From: CBDHHC01 sp965263345
GTDB taxonomy: Bacteria > Pseudomonadota > Alphaproteobacteria > Rhizobiales > CBDHHC01
Assembly (NCBI GenBank): GCA_965263345.1
Contig: CBDHHC010000004.1
Coordinates: forward strand, 124,001-188,000
Length of the DNA: 64,000 bases
Direction: 5' to 3'
Below, in pieces: positions 17,320-26,104 of the stretch (the first letter of the stretch is position 1; the number at the start of each line of letters is the position of its first letter). The notes under the pieces are model-generated. The model saw nothing but the letters and a program-made list of their open reading frames with translations. It ran no database searches and was not told where the DNA came from. A program made the translations under genes and the position numbers.

Positions 17320-18483
17320 ATGACAGGAATTCCAGGATTAAACCAGGGTGGTGGTATTAATGTACAAGCCCTGACCGATGGTATTGAACAACTTCTAAAA
17401 GATCATGCAGGCATTGAAATTGATATCAATGGCGATGGTAAAATTGGCGGAAAAGAGCCTGGTGGCTGTGGTGGAAAATGTGGCCCATGCAATCCATGTG
17501 GCCCAGAGCAGCCTGGTCAAAATGGCTGTGAGCGCAGAAACCCATGCAGCAAACCAAAACCTCCTTGCGGTGGTGGTGATACAAACCCGTGTGGCCCATG
17601 TGCTCCTTGCCGTCCATGCAATCCTTGTCGTCCTCAGTGCCCTCCAGTTCAGCCAGAGCCTCCTTGCTGTCATCACCAGCCAGTTCCAGAACCAGATCCA
17701 TGTGAGTGCCCAGGTGACCAAGATAAGGTTGTTCCTGCTAAAGGTCGTATTTGGGGTGACCCACACTTCGAACACACTGACGGTGAAGGTGTAACTGATA
17801 AATATGACGTTCAAGGTGAAGCTGGTAAAACTTATAACCTTCTTTCTGATCAAGACCTTCAAGTTAATGGTACTTTTGGCCAGTGGAAGAACAGTAAAAC
17901 TGCTACAGTAATTAAAGATCTTGGTATTACTAGCGGTAGCGACCAAATTCACATTGCAACTGACGGTACGACAACCGTTAATGGTCAAGAAATTTCTGAA
18001 GGCCACAGATGTGAAATTGACGGCGGATTTGTTGAGAAAAAAGACGGTAAAATCATTATCCAGACCGAAGAATATAAGATGGAAGTTGATGTTCGTAAAG
18101 ATCACCTAAACATTGCTTTTGAAAGTGACAATGTAAACGCTGATGGTGTTATGCCTCACGGTCTTTGGGGACAGGTTGCTAATGGTGACGGTGAAGTTGA
18201 TAAAGGCACTGGTTACCAAGGTGAAGGTGTTATTGAAGGCACTTATAAAGACTACGAAGTTGGTGGTTTGTTCGACACTTGCTTTACTAACCACAATCAA
18301 TTTGGTGGTGGAAGCTCACAAACTGCAGGCGGTTATCAGGGCCAAGGTTACCAAGGTAATGGTGGTCAGCCTCAAGATATCCCTCTTTTCTCATTCAACC
18401 CATTTGCGTTATCACCTGTGATTTCAAATGGCGGTATGTTCACATTAAGCTATAGACCACCATTTGATCACGCTAATTCATAA
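17320..18483 (+). CDS. Probable T3SS-exported protein: EF-hand loop, Cys/Pro repeat and GDPH (von Willebrand D-like) domain
   Basis: 387 aa, no signal peptide. Residues 35-46 form a full EF-hand loop (DINGDGKIGGKE, acidic at 1, 3, 5 and 12). Residues 50-130 hold about seventeen Cys in CxPC repeats such as CGPCAPCRPCNPC. From about 140 a domain opens with GRIWGDPHFEHTDGEG, then DKYDVQGEAGKTYNLL and later MPHGLWGQ, a layout like von Willebrand D domains. The GDPH at 146-149 is also the self-cleavage site type of the calcium-triggered MIIA (DUF1521) domain in the rhizobial T3SS protein NopE1. Box b upstream and the calcium motifs suggest a secreted, self-cleaving substrate. The domain family is my inference; GDPH and EF loop are seen directly. 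Confidence 0.82.
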   Translation: MTGIPGLNQGGGINVQALTDGIEQLLKDHAGIEIDINGDGKIGGKEPGGCGGKCGPCNPCGPEQPGQNGCERRNPCSKPKPPCGGGDTNPCGPCAPCRPCNPCRPQCPPVQPEPPCCHHQPVPEPDPCECPGDQDKVVPAKGRIWGDPHFEHTDGEGVTDKYDVQGEAGKTYNLLSDQDLQVNGTFGQWKNSKTATVIKDLGITSGSDQIHIATDGTTTVNGQEISEGHRCEIDGGFVEKKDGKIIIQTEEYKMEVDVRKDHLNIAFESDNVNADGVMPHGLWGQVANGDGEVDKGTGYQGEGVIEGTYKDYEVGGLFDTCFTNHNQFGGGSSQTAGGYQGQGYQGNGGQPQDIPLFSFNPFALSPVISNGGMFTLSYRPPFDHANS

Positions 18484-18518
18484 AGCAAACAGCTTTTTTG
18501 AATTCATTATATGATTTG

Positions 18519-18551
18519 AGAGCATCAGAATATTTTTCTGATGCTCTTTTT
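18519..18551 (+). terminator. Intrinsic terminator after the GDPH protein gene
   Basis: GAGCATCAGA pairs with TCTGATGCTC, followed by a T run. The rest of the 18484-18756 gap holds no gene. Confidence 0.92.
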
Positions 18552-18756
18552 AATTGGCATTGAAATATCCTTAATTGTGGTGGTGCTGAGTTACGACCTT
18601 AAGCAAATACATTATTATTTTGCTAAAATGCATTTGATATTAGAAACAGCTGTTGCGGTATGGAAAGTTTACAATAGATATTACTATGCATCAGGACCTT
18701 GATAGCTCTAGCCTGCTCGTCTTTTATGAAACAAATCGTTACTTGAATGCAATAAT

Positions 18757-19308
18757 TTAGCGTTGAGCTTTAACGAGTTTTTTGTTTCTTTTTTCTTCTT
18801 GATCTAGAATATCAATATTGTTTTGAATAACTTCATTACCTGGATCTATTTTAATGGCAGCTGTTAGTGTTTTACGTGCCTTTTTATATTTCCCTCTAAG
18901 GATGTAGTGATATCCCAGATTATTCAAAACCGCAGGTGTATATCCGTCCAGTTCAATCGTGATCGTGTATGCACGATTTGCTTTTTTAAATTGGCGAAGC
19001 CTGTCGTAAGTTGCAGCAAGTCCTAACCATGCATCTGCATTTTTTGGGGACTTTTCAACGCTCTTTCTATAATATCTCTCCGCATTGCCATAGTCTCCAT
19101 TTACAAAAGCAACTTCGGCTTTCGAGAGTGGTTGAGTTTGATCTTCTTGTGATTTTTTAATTGCACCAACAGACGTGTCGACCGTTTTATGCATAGCATC
19201 GCATGATGATAAAATGATCATACAACCTATAAGGCATGAAACTTTACAAATATTCTGCGAGTGTGTCTTTTTGCTGCTGGGTATACGCGTACTATTAAAT
19301 TTCAACAT
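18757..19308 (-). CDS. TPR lipoprotein of the T3SS secretin operon
   Basis: 183 aa. The N-terminus has a basic stretch, a hydrophobic core and a lipobox (ILSSCD), so it should be lipid-anchored, probably in the outer membrane. Residues about 60-170 form three to four TPR units (AEVAFVNGDYGNAERYYRKSVEKSP, AWLGLAATYDRLRQFKKA, NNLGYHYILRGKYKKA). It resembles TadD-like pilotins and the TPR protein (Y4yS type) that accompanies rhizobial T3SS secretins. Last gene of the regulator-secretin operon; likely helps secretin assembly. Confidence 0.82.
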   Translation of the reverse strand: MLKFNSTRIPSSKKTHSQNICKVSCLIGCMIILSSCDAMHKTVDTSVGAIKKSQEDQTQPLSKAEVAFVNGDYGNAERYYRKSVEKSPKNADAWLGLAATYDRLRQFKKANRAYTITIELDGYTPAVLNNLGYHYILRGKYKKARKTLTAAIKIDPGNEVIQNNIDILDQEEKRNKKLVKAQR

Positions 19309-19334
19309 AACAGATTAATTTCTTATTGTTTTAA

Positions 19335-19685
19335 TTATTGATACTTATTATCGCTTGTACTATCAACTTTTTGATTTCCATTTCCAGATGTCTGATTGGC
19401 ATCTGTATTTGTTTCTGAGTCTTGTTGGGTGCGAGACTTGCTAAACTCCTCAGCTGTTCGTAATGCTCTTTTACCATCTGATTTAAAATTGGTATCTTTC
19501 GCATATTTAGGCCAAGTATCAATCGTATGTATTGCCTGATTTTTTCTTACAGAGTCACCCAAATTTGTATTCGCAGTACCATATCTCTCTTGATTGCACC
19601 CTGCTAGTGCCATTAAGATTACTGATAGCAAAGCTATAATTTGAATCTTAGTTGCTAGAAAGTCTATTTTAAAAGTTAACATCAT
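19335..19685 (-). CDS. Small lipoprotein following the secretin gene
   Basis: About 116 aa; I place the start at one of two ATG codons near 19685, overlapping the end of the secretin gene. A lipobox (MALAGCN) follows the hydrophobic segment. The mature part has NLGDSVRKNQAIHTIDTWPKYA, a pattern known from small lipoproteins beside CpaC-type secretins, then a polar Ser/Thr/Asn/Gln-rich tail. Position matches the Y4xK lipoprotein next to rhcC2 in rhizobia. It may serve the secretin as a pilotin-like partner. Confidence 0.75.
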   Translation of the reverse strand: MMLTFKIDFLATKIQIIALLSVILMALAGCNQERYGTANTNLGDSVRKNQAIHTIDTWPKYAKDTNFKSDGKRALRTAEEFSKSRTQQDSETNTDANQTSGNGNQKVDSTSDNKYQ

Positions 19686-21474
19686 CAAATACACTCTCTT
19701 CGCGTTGGATCTTTACTGTTTTTTGTTCTTTTTTCTGTTTATTTCTGATTGGTAAAATAAAGTTAGGTTTATTTGTTTTGACGGGCTTTGCGTCTATTTT
19801 CTGTTTTTTTGATCCATATCTTCTGGACGGTACAGGTATCTCAGGCTCTTCTTTATATTTCTTCTCAGTATAGTCTACTGATTTATCAGATCTAAGCAGA
19901 TGTCCCTTATAAGGTTCTGGCTTGTTTGGCTTTATTTCTTGCTTACCATTTAAGAAGAATTCAACATCGTTTGCCGCGACACGGCTATCCAGCGGTGTTG
20001 CCAAGACCTGCCCTGGCACTGCAGGTTTAACTAAACGAGGCGTCACAATAATCACAAGATCTGTTTCATTCTTTTGGAAAGATGAACTTCGGAAGAGAGA
20101 ACCAACTACTGGTACATCCCCAATCCATGGTAATTGCTCGGCCAGTTTAATATTATTTGACTGCAATAGACCTGCAATCGCGAAACTTTGTCCATCTCTG
20201 AGCTCTACTGTTGTTTTGGCTTTTCTGATTAGGATACTTGGAACTACTGTTCCTGCAACTGAGATGCTATTTGTTGGAACTAATTCACTTACTTCTGGCT
20301 CAATCCTTAAATTGATTAAACCATTTTTTAGAACATATGGAGTGAACGTCAGTCCGACACCAAATTTTTTGAATTGAATTGAAGGTACATTGTTTTCGCC
20401 TGGTACTGGGAATGGAAACTCTCCTCCAGCTAAAAAGTATGCTTTATCGCCAGACAGTGCAATCAAGTTAGGTTCAGCTAGTCTGCGTGCTAGGTTTTTC
20501 TTTTCCAAAGCCTGAATGATCAAATCAGCTTTGACACCATTATTTAACAGTCTCGCAACAGCCGTTCCAAAAGGTGTATTATTTGAGATCAAACCGTCCT
20601 GTAGCAACCTTGCAATGCCTTGCCCAACTTCCAAAGTATTTGTTGCCACATTATTTAATAAGGTTGCTCCGACAAACTTGTTTGCTACAACGTTCCAACC
20701 AACACCGAGATCTTTTGTTGTTTCTCTATTTGCTTCTATGAAGCGCACTTCCAACATAACTTGCTGAGGACTTGCGACAGCAAGAGTGCTGGTTACTGAT
20801 TTAGGAGCAATTTCACGGGAGATTGCGATTGCTTGCTGTAAGGATTGGCTATCTGGAACTGTTCCTGTCAATAATATTTTTCCATTTATTGACTTAACTG
20901 TAATTTGTGCATTTGGTAATAATTCAGTGAATTGTTGTTGCAGTTGTTCTAAATCATAACTGACTTCTACCTCAACAATACCAATGATTTTCTTATTTTT
21001 ATCTAGGACCGTCAGGCGTGTTGTCCCGATTTTTTTACCTATCAGGTACAATGACTGTTCAGACAGAGGGATCACATCTGCAATTTCGGAATTACCGATA
21101 AGTGCTGTTGAATATACTTCCTGAGTTTGAATTGTGTCTGACTTATTAAGAGTTAACCTAATCGTACTTTTATTTCCTCTTAATTGAAGACGATAAGGTA
21201 ATGGGTTGCTTCTGCTCTCCTCATCATCGTCAGAGAATTTTGCTAAAGCTACAGTCTTTTCTATCTGTTGATCTATTCTTTGAACTGCTTTGATAGGGTT
21301 AGTAACTTTTAATCTCGTCTTATCTTCAAGCCGACTTGCATCCTTTTTTTCAAATTTATGAGTTGTCTGACCTGAATTTGAATAAATATAACTTGCAGCA
21401 GTTGATGTTGCTATAGCTATGACAATGGTCAAAGTTTTAACTAGTGCAAGAGACTTAAAAATATCTTTTAACAT
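19669..21474 (-). CDS. sctC: T3SS outer-membrane secretin, separate C-terminal piece (RhcC2/CpaC type)
   Basis: 601 aa. An N-terminal hydrophobic segment (about 10-28) is followed by a pilus/secretin N-domain (IRLTLNKSDTIQTQEVYSTALIG, near 105-180) and a BON-like piece (NAQITVKSINGKILLTGTV). The secretin core runs from about 235 (QVMLEVRFIEANRETTKDLG) to the signature VPVVGSLFRSSSFQKNETDLVIIVTPRLV near 475. The last 110 residues are basic and low-complexity. CpaC-like proteins serve Tad pili, but here the gene follows a separate N0/N1 piece inside a T3SS island, exactly the split-secretin plan of rhizobia. It forms the outer-membrane ring. Confidence 0.88.
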   Translation of the reverse strand: MLKDIFKSLALVKTLTIVIAIATSTAASYIYSNSGQTTHKFEKKDASRLEDKTRLKVTNPIKAVQRIDQQIEKTVALAKFSDDDEESRSNPLPYRLQLRGNKSTIRLTLNKSDTIQTQEVYSTALIGNSEIADVIPLSEQSLYLIGKKIGTTRLTVLDKNKKIIGIVEVEVSYDLEQLQQQFTELLPNAQITVKSINGKILLTGTVPDSQSLQQAIAISREIAPKSVTSTLAVASPQQVMLEVRFIEANRETTKDLGVGWNVVANKFVGATLLNNVATNTLEVGQGIARLLQDGLISNNTPFGTAVARLLNNGVKADLIIQALEKKNLARRLAEPNLIALSGDKAYFLAGGEFPFPVPGENNVPSIQFKKFGVGLTFTPYVLKNGLINLRIEPEVSELVPTNSISVAGTVVPSILIRKAKTTVELRDGQSFAIAGLLQSNNIKLAEQLPWIGDVPVVGSLFRSSSFQKNETDLVIIVTPRLVKPAVPGQVLATPLDSRVAANDVEFFLNGKQEIKPNKPEPYKGHLLRSDKSVDYTEKKYKEEPEIPVPSRRYGSKKQKIDAKPVKTNKPNFILPIRNKQKKEQKTVKIQREESVFDDVNF

Positions 21475-21526
21475 GACACAATACCAATTCTTATTTAGCC
21501 GAGTTTATCGATCTAAATTTATAAGA

Positions 21527-22255
21527 TTATTCTGATTTTATTTCTTTATTTTTGATTTCTTTATTCTTAATTTCTTTTGTCTTGATCTCTTCAGTTTCTC
21601 TTTGATTCTTGCCAAGTCTTACTCTGTATAACTTGCTGCCTTTGTAGATCAAAACTGTAGGAATTTTTTGAGCAATACGCTTTTTGGCATCCTTACCTGG
21701 AAATTGCAGGGTCTCAATGATTGTCTCTACAATTGCGACATAGCTTGGAGGCCCAGATAAAATAATGGAGTTTTTATCATCCAATAATTTGATTTGAAAA
21801 CGATCAAGCTCTAATCCAGAACTGCGAATAGATTTAATAACTTGATCATAGCTTAATTTTCCTAATTTAGGGAAATGTGTCTGCTTCTCTGACTTGTTAG
21901 ATACGTAAAGAGTTTTTTCGTATAGGAACCATTCAAAGTCATGATCGCTCGATAACTCATTTAAGGTTGCCTTAAATGTTCCGCTCAGCCTGCGCTTACG
22001 AATGTAACCTTTTACTTTATCGGAAATTTTTATAACAATCCCTCTATGACGAGATATTTCTCTCAGGATGTTTGTGATTTTGTCTTCAAAGATAAAAAGA
22101 TTAACTTCATCTTTATTGTTTAATTTTGGGGTTTCGGTGATGCTATTTTTTGTTTTTTCACCTACAACATCTGTCTTATTAGCTGCATAAGTTACTGAAG
22201 CTGATAACAAAATAATCAATAGACAACAGAATGCTTTTATATTCAGATTACTCAT
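21527..22255 (-). CDS. T3SS secretin N-terminal piece (RhcC1/NolW-like, N0-N1 domains)
   Basis: About 242 aa; the start is taken at an ATG with AGGA upstream, and a GTG further up overlaps the regulator stop. A signal peptide ends near SVTYAAN. Residues about 55-115 show the N0 fold of T3SS secretins (ILREISRHRGIVIKISDKVKG, then LSGTFKATLNELSSDHDFEWFLYEKTLYVS), and about 140-185 the N1 fold (DRFQIKLLDDKNSIILSGPPSYVAIVETII). There is no secretin core. The C-terminus ends in repeated KEIKNKEIK units. It must pair with the separate secretin encoded next. Confidence 0.85.
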   Translation of the reverse strand: MSNLNIKAFCCLLIILLSASVTYAANKTDVVGEKTKNSITETPKLNNKDEVNLFIFEDKITNILREISRHRGIVIKISDKVKGYIRKRRLSGTFKATLNELSSDHDFEWFLYEKTLYVSNKSEKQTHFPKLGKLSYDQVIKSIRSSGLELDRFQIKLLDDKNSIILSGPPSYVAIVETIIETLQFPGKDAKKRIAQKIPTVLIYKGSKLYRVRLGKNQRETEEIKTKEIKNKEIKNKEIKSE

Positions 22256-22266
22256 CATTTTTCCTA

Positions 22267-22929
22267 TCACAACACTTCTGCTGCATTTAAATTTAAGCCA
22301 AGACGATCTGCTATTTTCATGAGATCTGTATTAGAGTACATTCCTGTTTTCTGACGAATATTTTGCCTATGTGTTTCTACTGTTCGAACACTAATTTCTA
22401 ATCTTTGTGCAATTTCTTTATTGCATTTTCCAACAGCCAGCTCTTTTAAAATATCAAGTTCTCTTGTTGTCAAACCAAACATATTTCCAGTTGAATTGGT
22501 CTTTTTCGTCACTTCAATTAATTCATTCATTAATGAGGACGGAAGATAAGACCCTTTGTTCGCTACCACTCTTATTGCATTGATAAACTCTGTGCTGGAT
22601 GAGTTTTTAAGAATATATCCTGAGGCACCATCAGATAAAACAGTCTGTACATCAATTGGATCATTGCTATCAGACGCTATTAGAACATTTGTTTCTGGGG
22701 AACTGCTATGCAAGTCTGAAATGCTATTGAGGCCGAAGAAATTAGACATGAAGATGTCTATGATTATCACCTTGGGCTTATACTCTTTGCACGCAAGCAA
22801 GACGTTTCTATCATCTGTTGCTTCGGCTACAACCATAAAGTCTTCATATTTTTCCAAGCGAGACCTAAGACCATCTCTAAATAGAGGGTGACCGTCAGCT
22901 ATTAGAATACTAATGATATTGACTGACAT
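22267..22929 (-). CDS. NarL/FixJ-family response regulator, candidate T3SS activator
   Basis: 220 aa. The receiver domain (about 6-122) has the acidic pair in LIADGHPLF (one Asp where two are usual), the phospho-acceptor Asp in VIIIDIFM, and Lys in YILKNSS. A LuxR-type HTH follows (LTTRELDILKELAVGKCNKEIAQRLEISVRTVETHRQNI). It overlaps the RhcC1-like gene. No sensor kinase is encoded nearby. In rhizobia the regulator TtsI occupies a comparable place, but TtsI homology is not claimed. NarL-type regulators bind heptamer half-sites, so it is the obvious candidate to bind the TACGTA boxes. Confidence 0.92.
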   Translation of the reverse strand: MSVNIISILIADGHPLFRDGLRSRLEKYEDFMVVAEATDDRNVLLACKEYKPKVIIIDIFMSNFFGLNSISDLHSSSPETNVLIASDSNDPIDVQTVLSDGASGYILKNSSSTEFINAIRVVANKGSYLPSSLMNELIEVTKKTNSTGNMFGLTTRELDILKELAVGKCNKEIAQRLEISVRTVETHRQNIRQKTGMYSNTDLMKIADRLGLNLNAAEVL

Positions 22930-23338
22930 AGTTTCAATACATCCAATGAATTTTTTTTATTATTTATGCTACGCTCCGCAACCATTTTTGGTTACTAACC
23001 CAAAAAAATACACCTATTTTTTTTTAAGATTCTTTATCTAATAGCCTTGTCAATGTCCCAATCCCCATCTATGTACATAATTAAATATAATCCATCTTAA
23101 TACTATAAATATGACAGGTTGTTGGCAGACATGAAAAATAAAAACTAAGGCCAAAGACGTTGATTATTATGTGAAATTCCGTTCAAAGAAAGAATAACTT
23201 TTTATATACTTTGCCTATATAAAAAATTTCAACATGAAAACTTATTCTGAACTAACAAAATAATTTGGTAACGTATTTTTTTGTATTCATGATTATCAGA
23301 ACTATATATAATAATGATGCAATTAGGGGACGATTAAA
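22930..23338. other. Divergent intergenic region of the T3SS island
   Basis: 409 bp of AT-rich DNA between the response regulator and the 97-aa gene. No heptamer box with the N8 spacing is seen here, unlike the other T3SS promoters, so the regulator operon is probably controlled differently. Only a small AACCA/TGGTT hairpin near 22980 was noticed. Confidence 0.7.
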
Positions 23339-23632
23339 ATGATTAAATCAATTCGAGATTCAAACAAACCTTTTGATGACTCTCGTTCACTTAGCGCAGA
23401 CAGGTTTTCTGAAAGTTTGAAAACTGCACAAAAAGAACAAAGAGCAGAGATTGAGAATATTGCTCTTACTCAACAACTCATTCATGATTTGGCTGCTGGA
23501 AATTTTGAAGGTAACCCAGACTTGTTTGCAAAGAGTGTTGAGAAAATTACAGGCGAAGATCTGCTGGACAATGAAGATCCTACGCTTGCAGCTGACGCCT
23601 TTATTGAATTCATTAAAGGCGAGAAAGGTTAG
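23339..23632 (+). CDS. Small helical protein in the T3SS island, unknown
   Basis: 97 aa, no signal peptide, no Cys, acidic. AGGGGA precedes the ATG. The chain looks all-helical: a charged segment (SADRFSESLKTAQKEQRAEIENIALTQQ is one continuous stretch, residues about 18-45) then a more hydrophobic one (DAFIEFIKG). It lies between the regulator operon and sctV. Size and position would fit a T3SS chaperone, secretion regulator or substrate. I do not recognise a family. Confidence 0.7.
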   Translation: MIKSIRDSNKPFDDSRSLSADRFSESLKTAQKEQRAEIENIALTQQLIHDLAAGNFEGNPDLFAKSVEKITGEDLLDNEDPTLAADAFIEFIKGEKG

Positions 23633-23648
23633 AAAACCTAACCTTTCT
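23622..23648. terminator. Hairpin at the end of the 97-aa gene
   Basis: AGAAAGGTTAG/CTAACCTTTCT with an AAAA loop, overlapping the stop codon. The T run after it is weak. It lies between convergent genes and may serve both strands. Confidence 0.65.
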
Positions 23649-23675
23649 ATAATTATTTGAGTTACTCACCAGTTA

Positions 23676-25784
23676 TTACGCGGCTTTCCCCTTATTCATA
23701 TCTTCCTTCTTTAACCTTATCATAGCAATTGGATGTGCTCTTACTTCTGCAGATATTTCCTGATAGGAAATAACAGGATAATGTATGTTATTTATGGCTA
23801 GGAAGTTTCTCAAAGTCTTTCTTATATCTGAAGAGGTTATAACAACCAGCCTTCGCTTCGTATCGACTTTTGAAGATTGTAAATTATAAAACTCGTGCAA
23901 GATTTGTTCTGAAATATGTGGAGGCAGGCTAATCGCATCCCCTGCACCACTCTCAGGTGTATAACTAGAGCTTTTCATAATATTGCGAATTTCATTCTCA
24001 ATTGAAGGCTCAATTATTATCCCCGTGAGTATTCCATTTTCGTCAGCTAAAGAGAAGCAAATCTGTCTTCTAAGCGCAGCTCTTACTGCTTCAGTCAGGA
24101 TCGATAAATCATCTGTTTTAATCATCCATTGATATAGCGTTTCTAAAACCAGTCTTTGTGGTTTTAGAGGCACTCCATCTTGAATTAGTCTTCTTAATAT
24201 ATCATGCAGGTTTGAGATCGTAATTTTCTCTGCCAGCTCATTCACCATTGAGGGATCTTTTTCTTCTATACCTTGTAGGAAATATCCCAGCTCGACCCGA
24301 GAAAATAACTGTCCGGCAAACTTTTCAGCAATTCTGAAAGACGGCAACATGATGGCCTGACCAATTGGTGTCGTATTTTTTTTGAGCTCTGGATCTAAGC
24401 CATCTGTGGTTGGTATCCAAAACCCTTCTTCAGATGGCCAATTATTTCCTGTTCTCATACTGCCTTCTGGCAGCAGATCATTAATCGTCGAGGTTGTTTG
24501 AAGAAAACGACAGTCAGAATTAAAATTATGTTTAAATGCAGGAACCGCATCGAAATCAATACTCATCTCCCATTCTTTTAGGTTGCTATCTTGTATTATG
24601 GAAAACGCAGGAAAGCTAATTCCTGATTGGGAAATCCAGTGACGATAAAGAGTGTCACGATATTCTTGCCCCTTATCTCTTTCAATTGCGTTAAATAATC
24701 CCTTACCAACCCTCAAAACATGCCTATCCGTTACGCGCAAAGGAGGAGGCGCTAATTCATTTGTCTCTTCAACTGTTTCTTGTTCACTTTCTTCTTGCTG
24801 CGTTAATTCTTCTTCTAATTCACGCTCTCTATTCAATTTTTGATTTCGGATATATAGCCCAATGCTAAGTAAACCCATAGATAACGTCAGGAAAACTATC
24901 CATGGGAAGCCTGGAACAAACATAAATGCGAAAGATGCTGCAGCTGCTACAAAAACCGCCCGTTGATCAGATGTTATCTGAGACGAAATTTCTGAACCCA
25001 AATCAGAACTTTCAGAGTGTGTTACTCTGGTAATTATTGCTGCGGCACTCATTGACATAAATAGAGCTGGTATTTGCGCAACTAAGCCATCTCCAATTGT
25101 CAGAAGTGAATAAACTTCTAATGACCTTCCAATTGTATACCCATGAATTGCCATTCCAACCACAATTCCGCCTATGAGGTTGACTGCAGTTATGACAATT
25201 CCAGCTATTGCGTCGCCCTTTACAAATTTCATGGCGCCGTCCATAGCTCCGAAGAACTGATTATCTTTATCCAGCTTTTGACGCTTTATCTTGCCTTCTT
25301 CACTATCAATAGTACCTGCACGCACTTCTGCGTCGATACTCATCTGCTTACCTGGCATCGCATCCAAACAGAACCTAGCAGCTACTTCTGCTACGCGTTC
25401 AGAACCTTTTGTGATCACAATAAATTGTACGATCGTAATGATGAGGAAAATAACCAAACCAACAACCAAATTGCCGCTAATTACAAAGGAACCGAATGTG
25501 TCGATTATCTGTCCAGCATCGGCTTCTGTTAGAATCATACGTGTTGTTGCTATCGAAATAGCTAGTCGGAAGGCTGTACCTAATAATATTACGGATGGAA
25601 ATGTTGAGAAATCTGACGGATGTTTCAGATATATCGCAACCATCAACAATAAAACAGACAGTGTGATATTAATGCCTATCAAAGCATCAATTAAAGCCTG
25701 AGGCAGGGGGATGACCATCAAAGCTATTACTGTGATGAGCAAGCATGCAAGAATCAAATCTTGTCTGAAAATATGTGATCGCAT
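23676..25784 (-). CDS. sctV: T3SS export gate protein SctV
   Basis: 702 aa inner-membrane export gate of the FHIPEP family; its cytosolic nonamer ring receives substrates. The N-terminal half carries about eight membrane segments, with the family signature LLGTAFRLAISIATTRMIL and the FHIPEP loop around FCLDAMPGKQMSIDAEVRAG. The cytosolic half has the four-subdomain ring, including PLRVTDRHVLRVGKG and GVPLKPQRLVLETLYQW. Length is normal. No clear SD before the ATG. It is transcribed after a 49-aa gene with a hairpin between them. Confidence 0.97.
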   Translation of the reverse strand: MRSHIFRQDLILACLLITVIALMVIPLPQALIDALIGINITLSVLLLMVAIYLKHPSDFSTFPSVILLGTAFRLAISIATTRMILTEADAGQIIDTFGSFVISGNLVVGLVIFLIITIVQFIVITKGSERVAEVAARFCLDAMPGKQMSIDAEVRAGTIDSEEGKIKRQKLDKDNQFFGAMDGAMKFVKGDAIAGIVITAVNLIGGIVVGMAIHGYTIGRSLEVYSLLTIGDGLVAQIPALFMSMSAAAIITRVTHSESSDLGSEISSQITSDQRAVFVAAAASFAFMFVPGFPWIVFLTLSMGLLSIGLYIRNQKLNRERELEEELTQQEESEQETVEETNELAPPPLRVTDRHVLRVGKGLFNAIERDKGQEYRDTLYRHWISQSGISFPAFSIIQDSNLKEWEMSIDFDAVPAFKHNFNSDCRFLQTTSTINDLLPEGSMRTGNNWPSEEGFWIPTTDGLDPELKKNTTPIGQAIMLPSFRIAEKFAGQLFSRVELGYFLQGIEEKDPSMVNELAEKITISNLHDILRRLIQDGVPLKPQRLVLETLYQWMIKTDDLSILTEAVRAALRRQICFSLADENGILTGIIIEPSIENEIRNIMKSSSYTPESGAGDAISLPPHISEQILHEFYNLQSSKVDTKRRLVVITSSDIRKTLRNFLAINNIHYPVISYQEISAEVRAHPIAMIRLKKEDMNKGKAA

Positions 25785-25830
25785 TTATGTTATTTTTTTT
25801 TAGATACGCTGTAATTTACTCAAAAAGGAA

Positions 25831-25861
25831 TGGGGCGAAGCCACGTATATCCCTCGCCCCA
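25831..25861 (-). terminator. Leaky terminator or processing hairpin between the 49-aa gene and sctV
   Basis: On the minus strand TGGGGCGA pairs with TCGCCCCA around a 15-base loop, followed by TTCCTTTTT. Partial termination here would give more of the upstream small protein than of SctV. Confidence 0.6.
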
Positions 25862-25871
25862 CAACAAAACA

Positions 25872-26021
25872 TTACTGTTTTGGTAGGCCTTGTGCCTGTG
25901 ATTTTTTGTTCATCTCTTTTTGGATTTTTGCGTTGTTTTTAAGGAACGCAGCTTGGTCAGCTTTAATCTGGTTGATGAAGTTTTGTGTAATTTGTTCAAT
26001 AGAACCTGTTCCGTTAGCCAT
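25872..26021 (-). CDS. 49-aa T3SS-island protein ahead of sctV
   Basis: ATG with AGGAGAT upstream. The product starts MANGTGSIEQITQNFINQI and continues as an amphipathic Lys/Gln-rich helix to GLPKQ. No signal peptide, no Cys, about one long helix. It is the first gene before sctV and is separated from it by a hairpin, which would raise its level above SctV. Helical, small, abundant and T3SS-linked are features of needle or rod-like subunits and of secreted small substrates, but 49 aa is short for a needle protein. No family recognised. Confidence 0.65.
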   Translation of the reverse strand: MANGTGSIEQITQNFINQIKADQAAFLKNNAKIQKEMNKKSQAQGLPKQ

Positions 26022-26082
26022 TATAATCTCCTATTGGTTAAAGGCTACAATAATAAAAACACAAGCACGTTAATACAATTCA

Positions 26083-26104
26083 CTACGTAAATGCATCAGT
26101 AGTC
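26083..26104 (+). promoter_or_regulatory. T3SS-type heptamer box c1
   Basis: CTACGTA, 8 bases, AGTAGTC, with another CTACGTA two bases later (26106-26112). It lies in the divergent region, 62 bp from the 49-aa gene start and 290 bp from the operon at 26396. Confidence 0.75.

Noticed and set aside
17395..18105. Long open frame on the minus strand inside the GDPH protein gene
   Set aside because: It is antisense to a codon-biased repeat region, has no ribosome binding site, and the plus-strand frame has recognisable motifs.
19669..21474. Tad pilus locus
   Set aside because: The secretin is CpaC-like, but no pilin, prepilin peptidase or TadA ATPase is near; a T3SS N0/N1 piece and regulator are.
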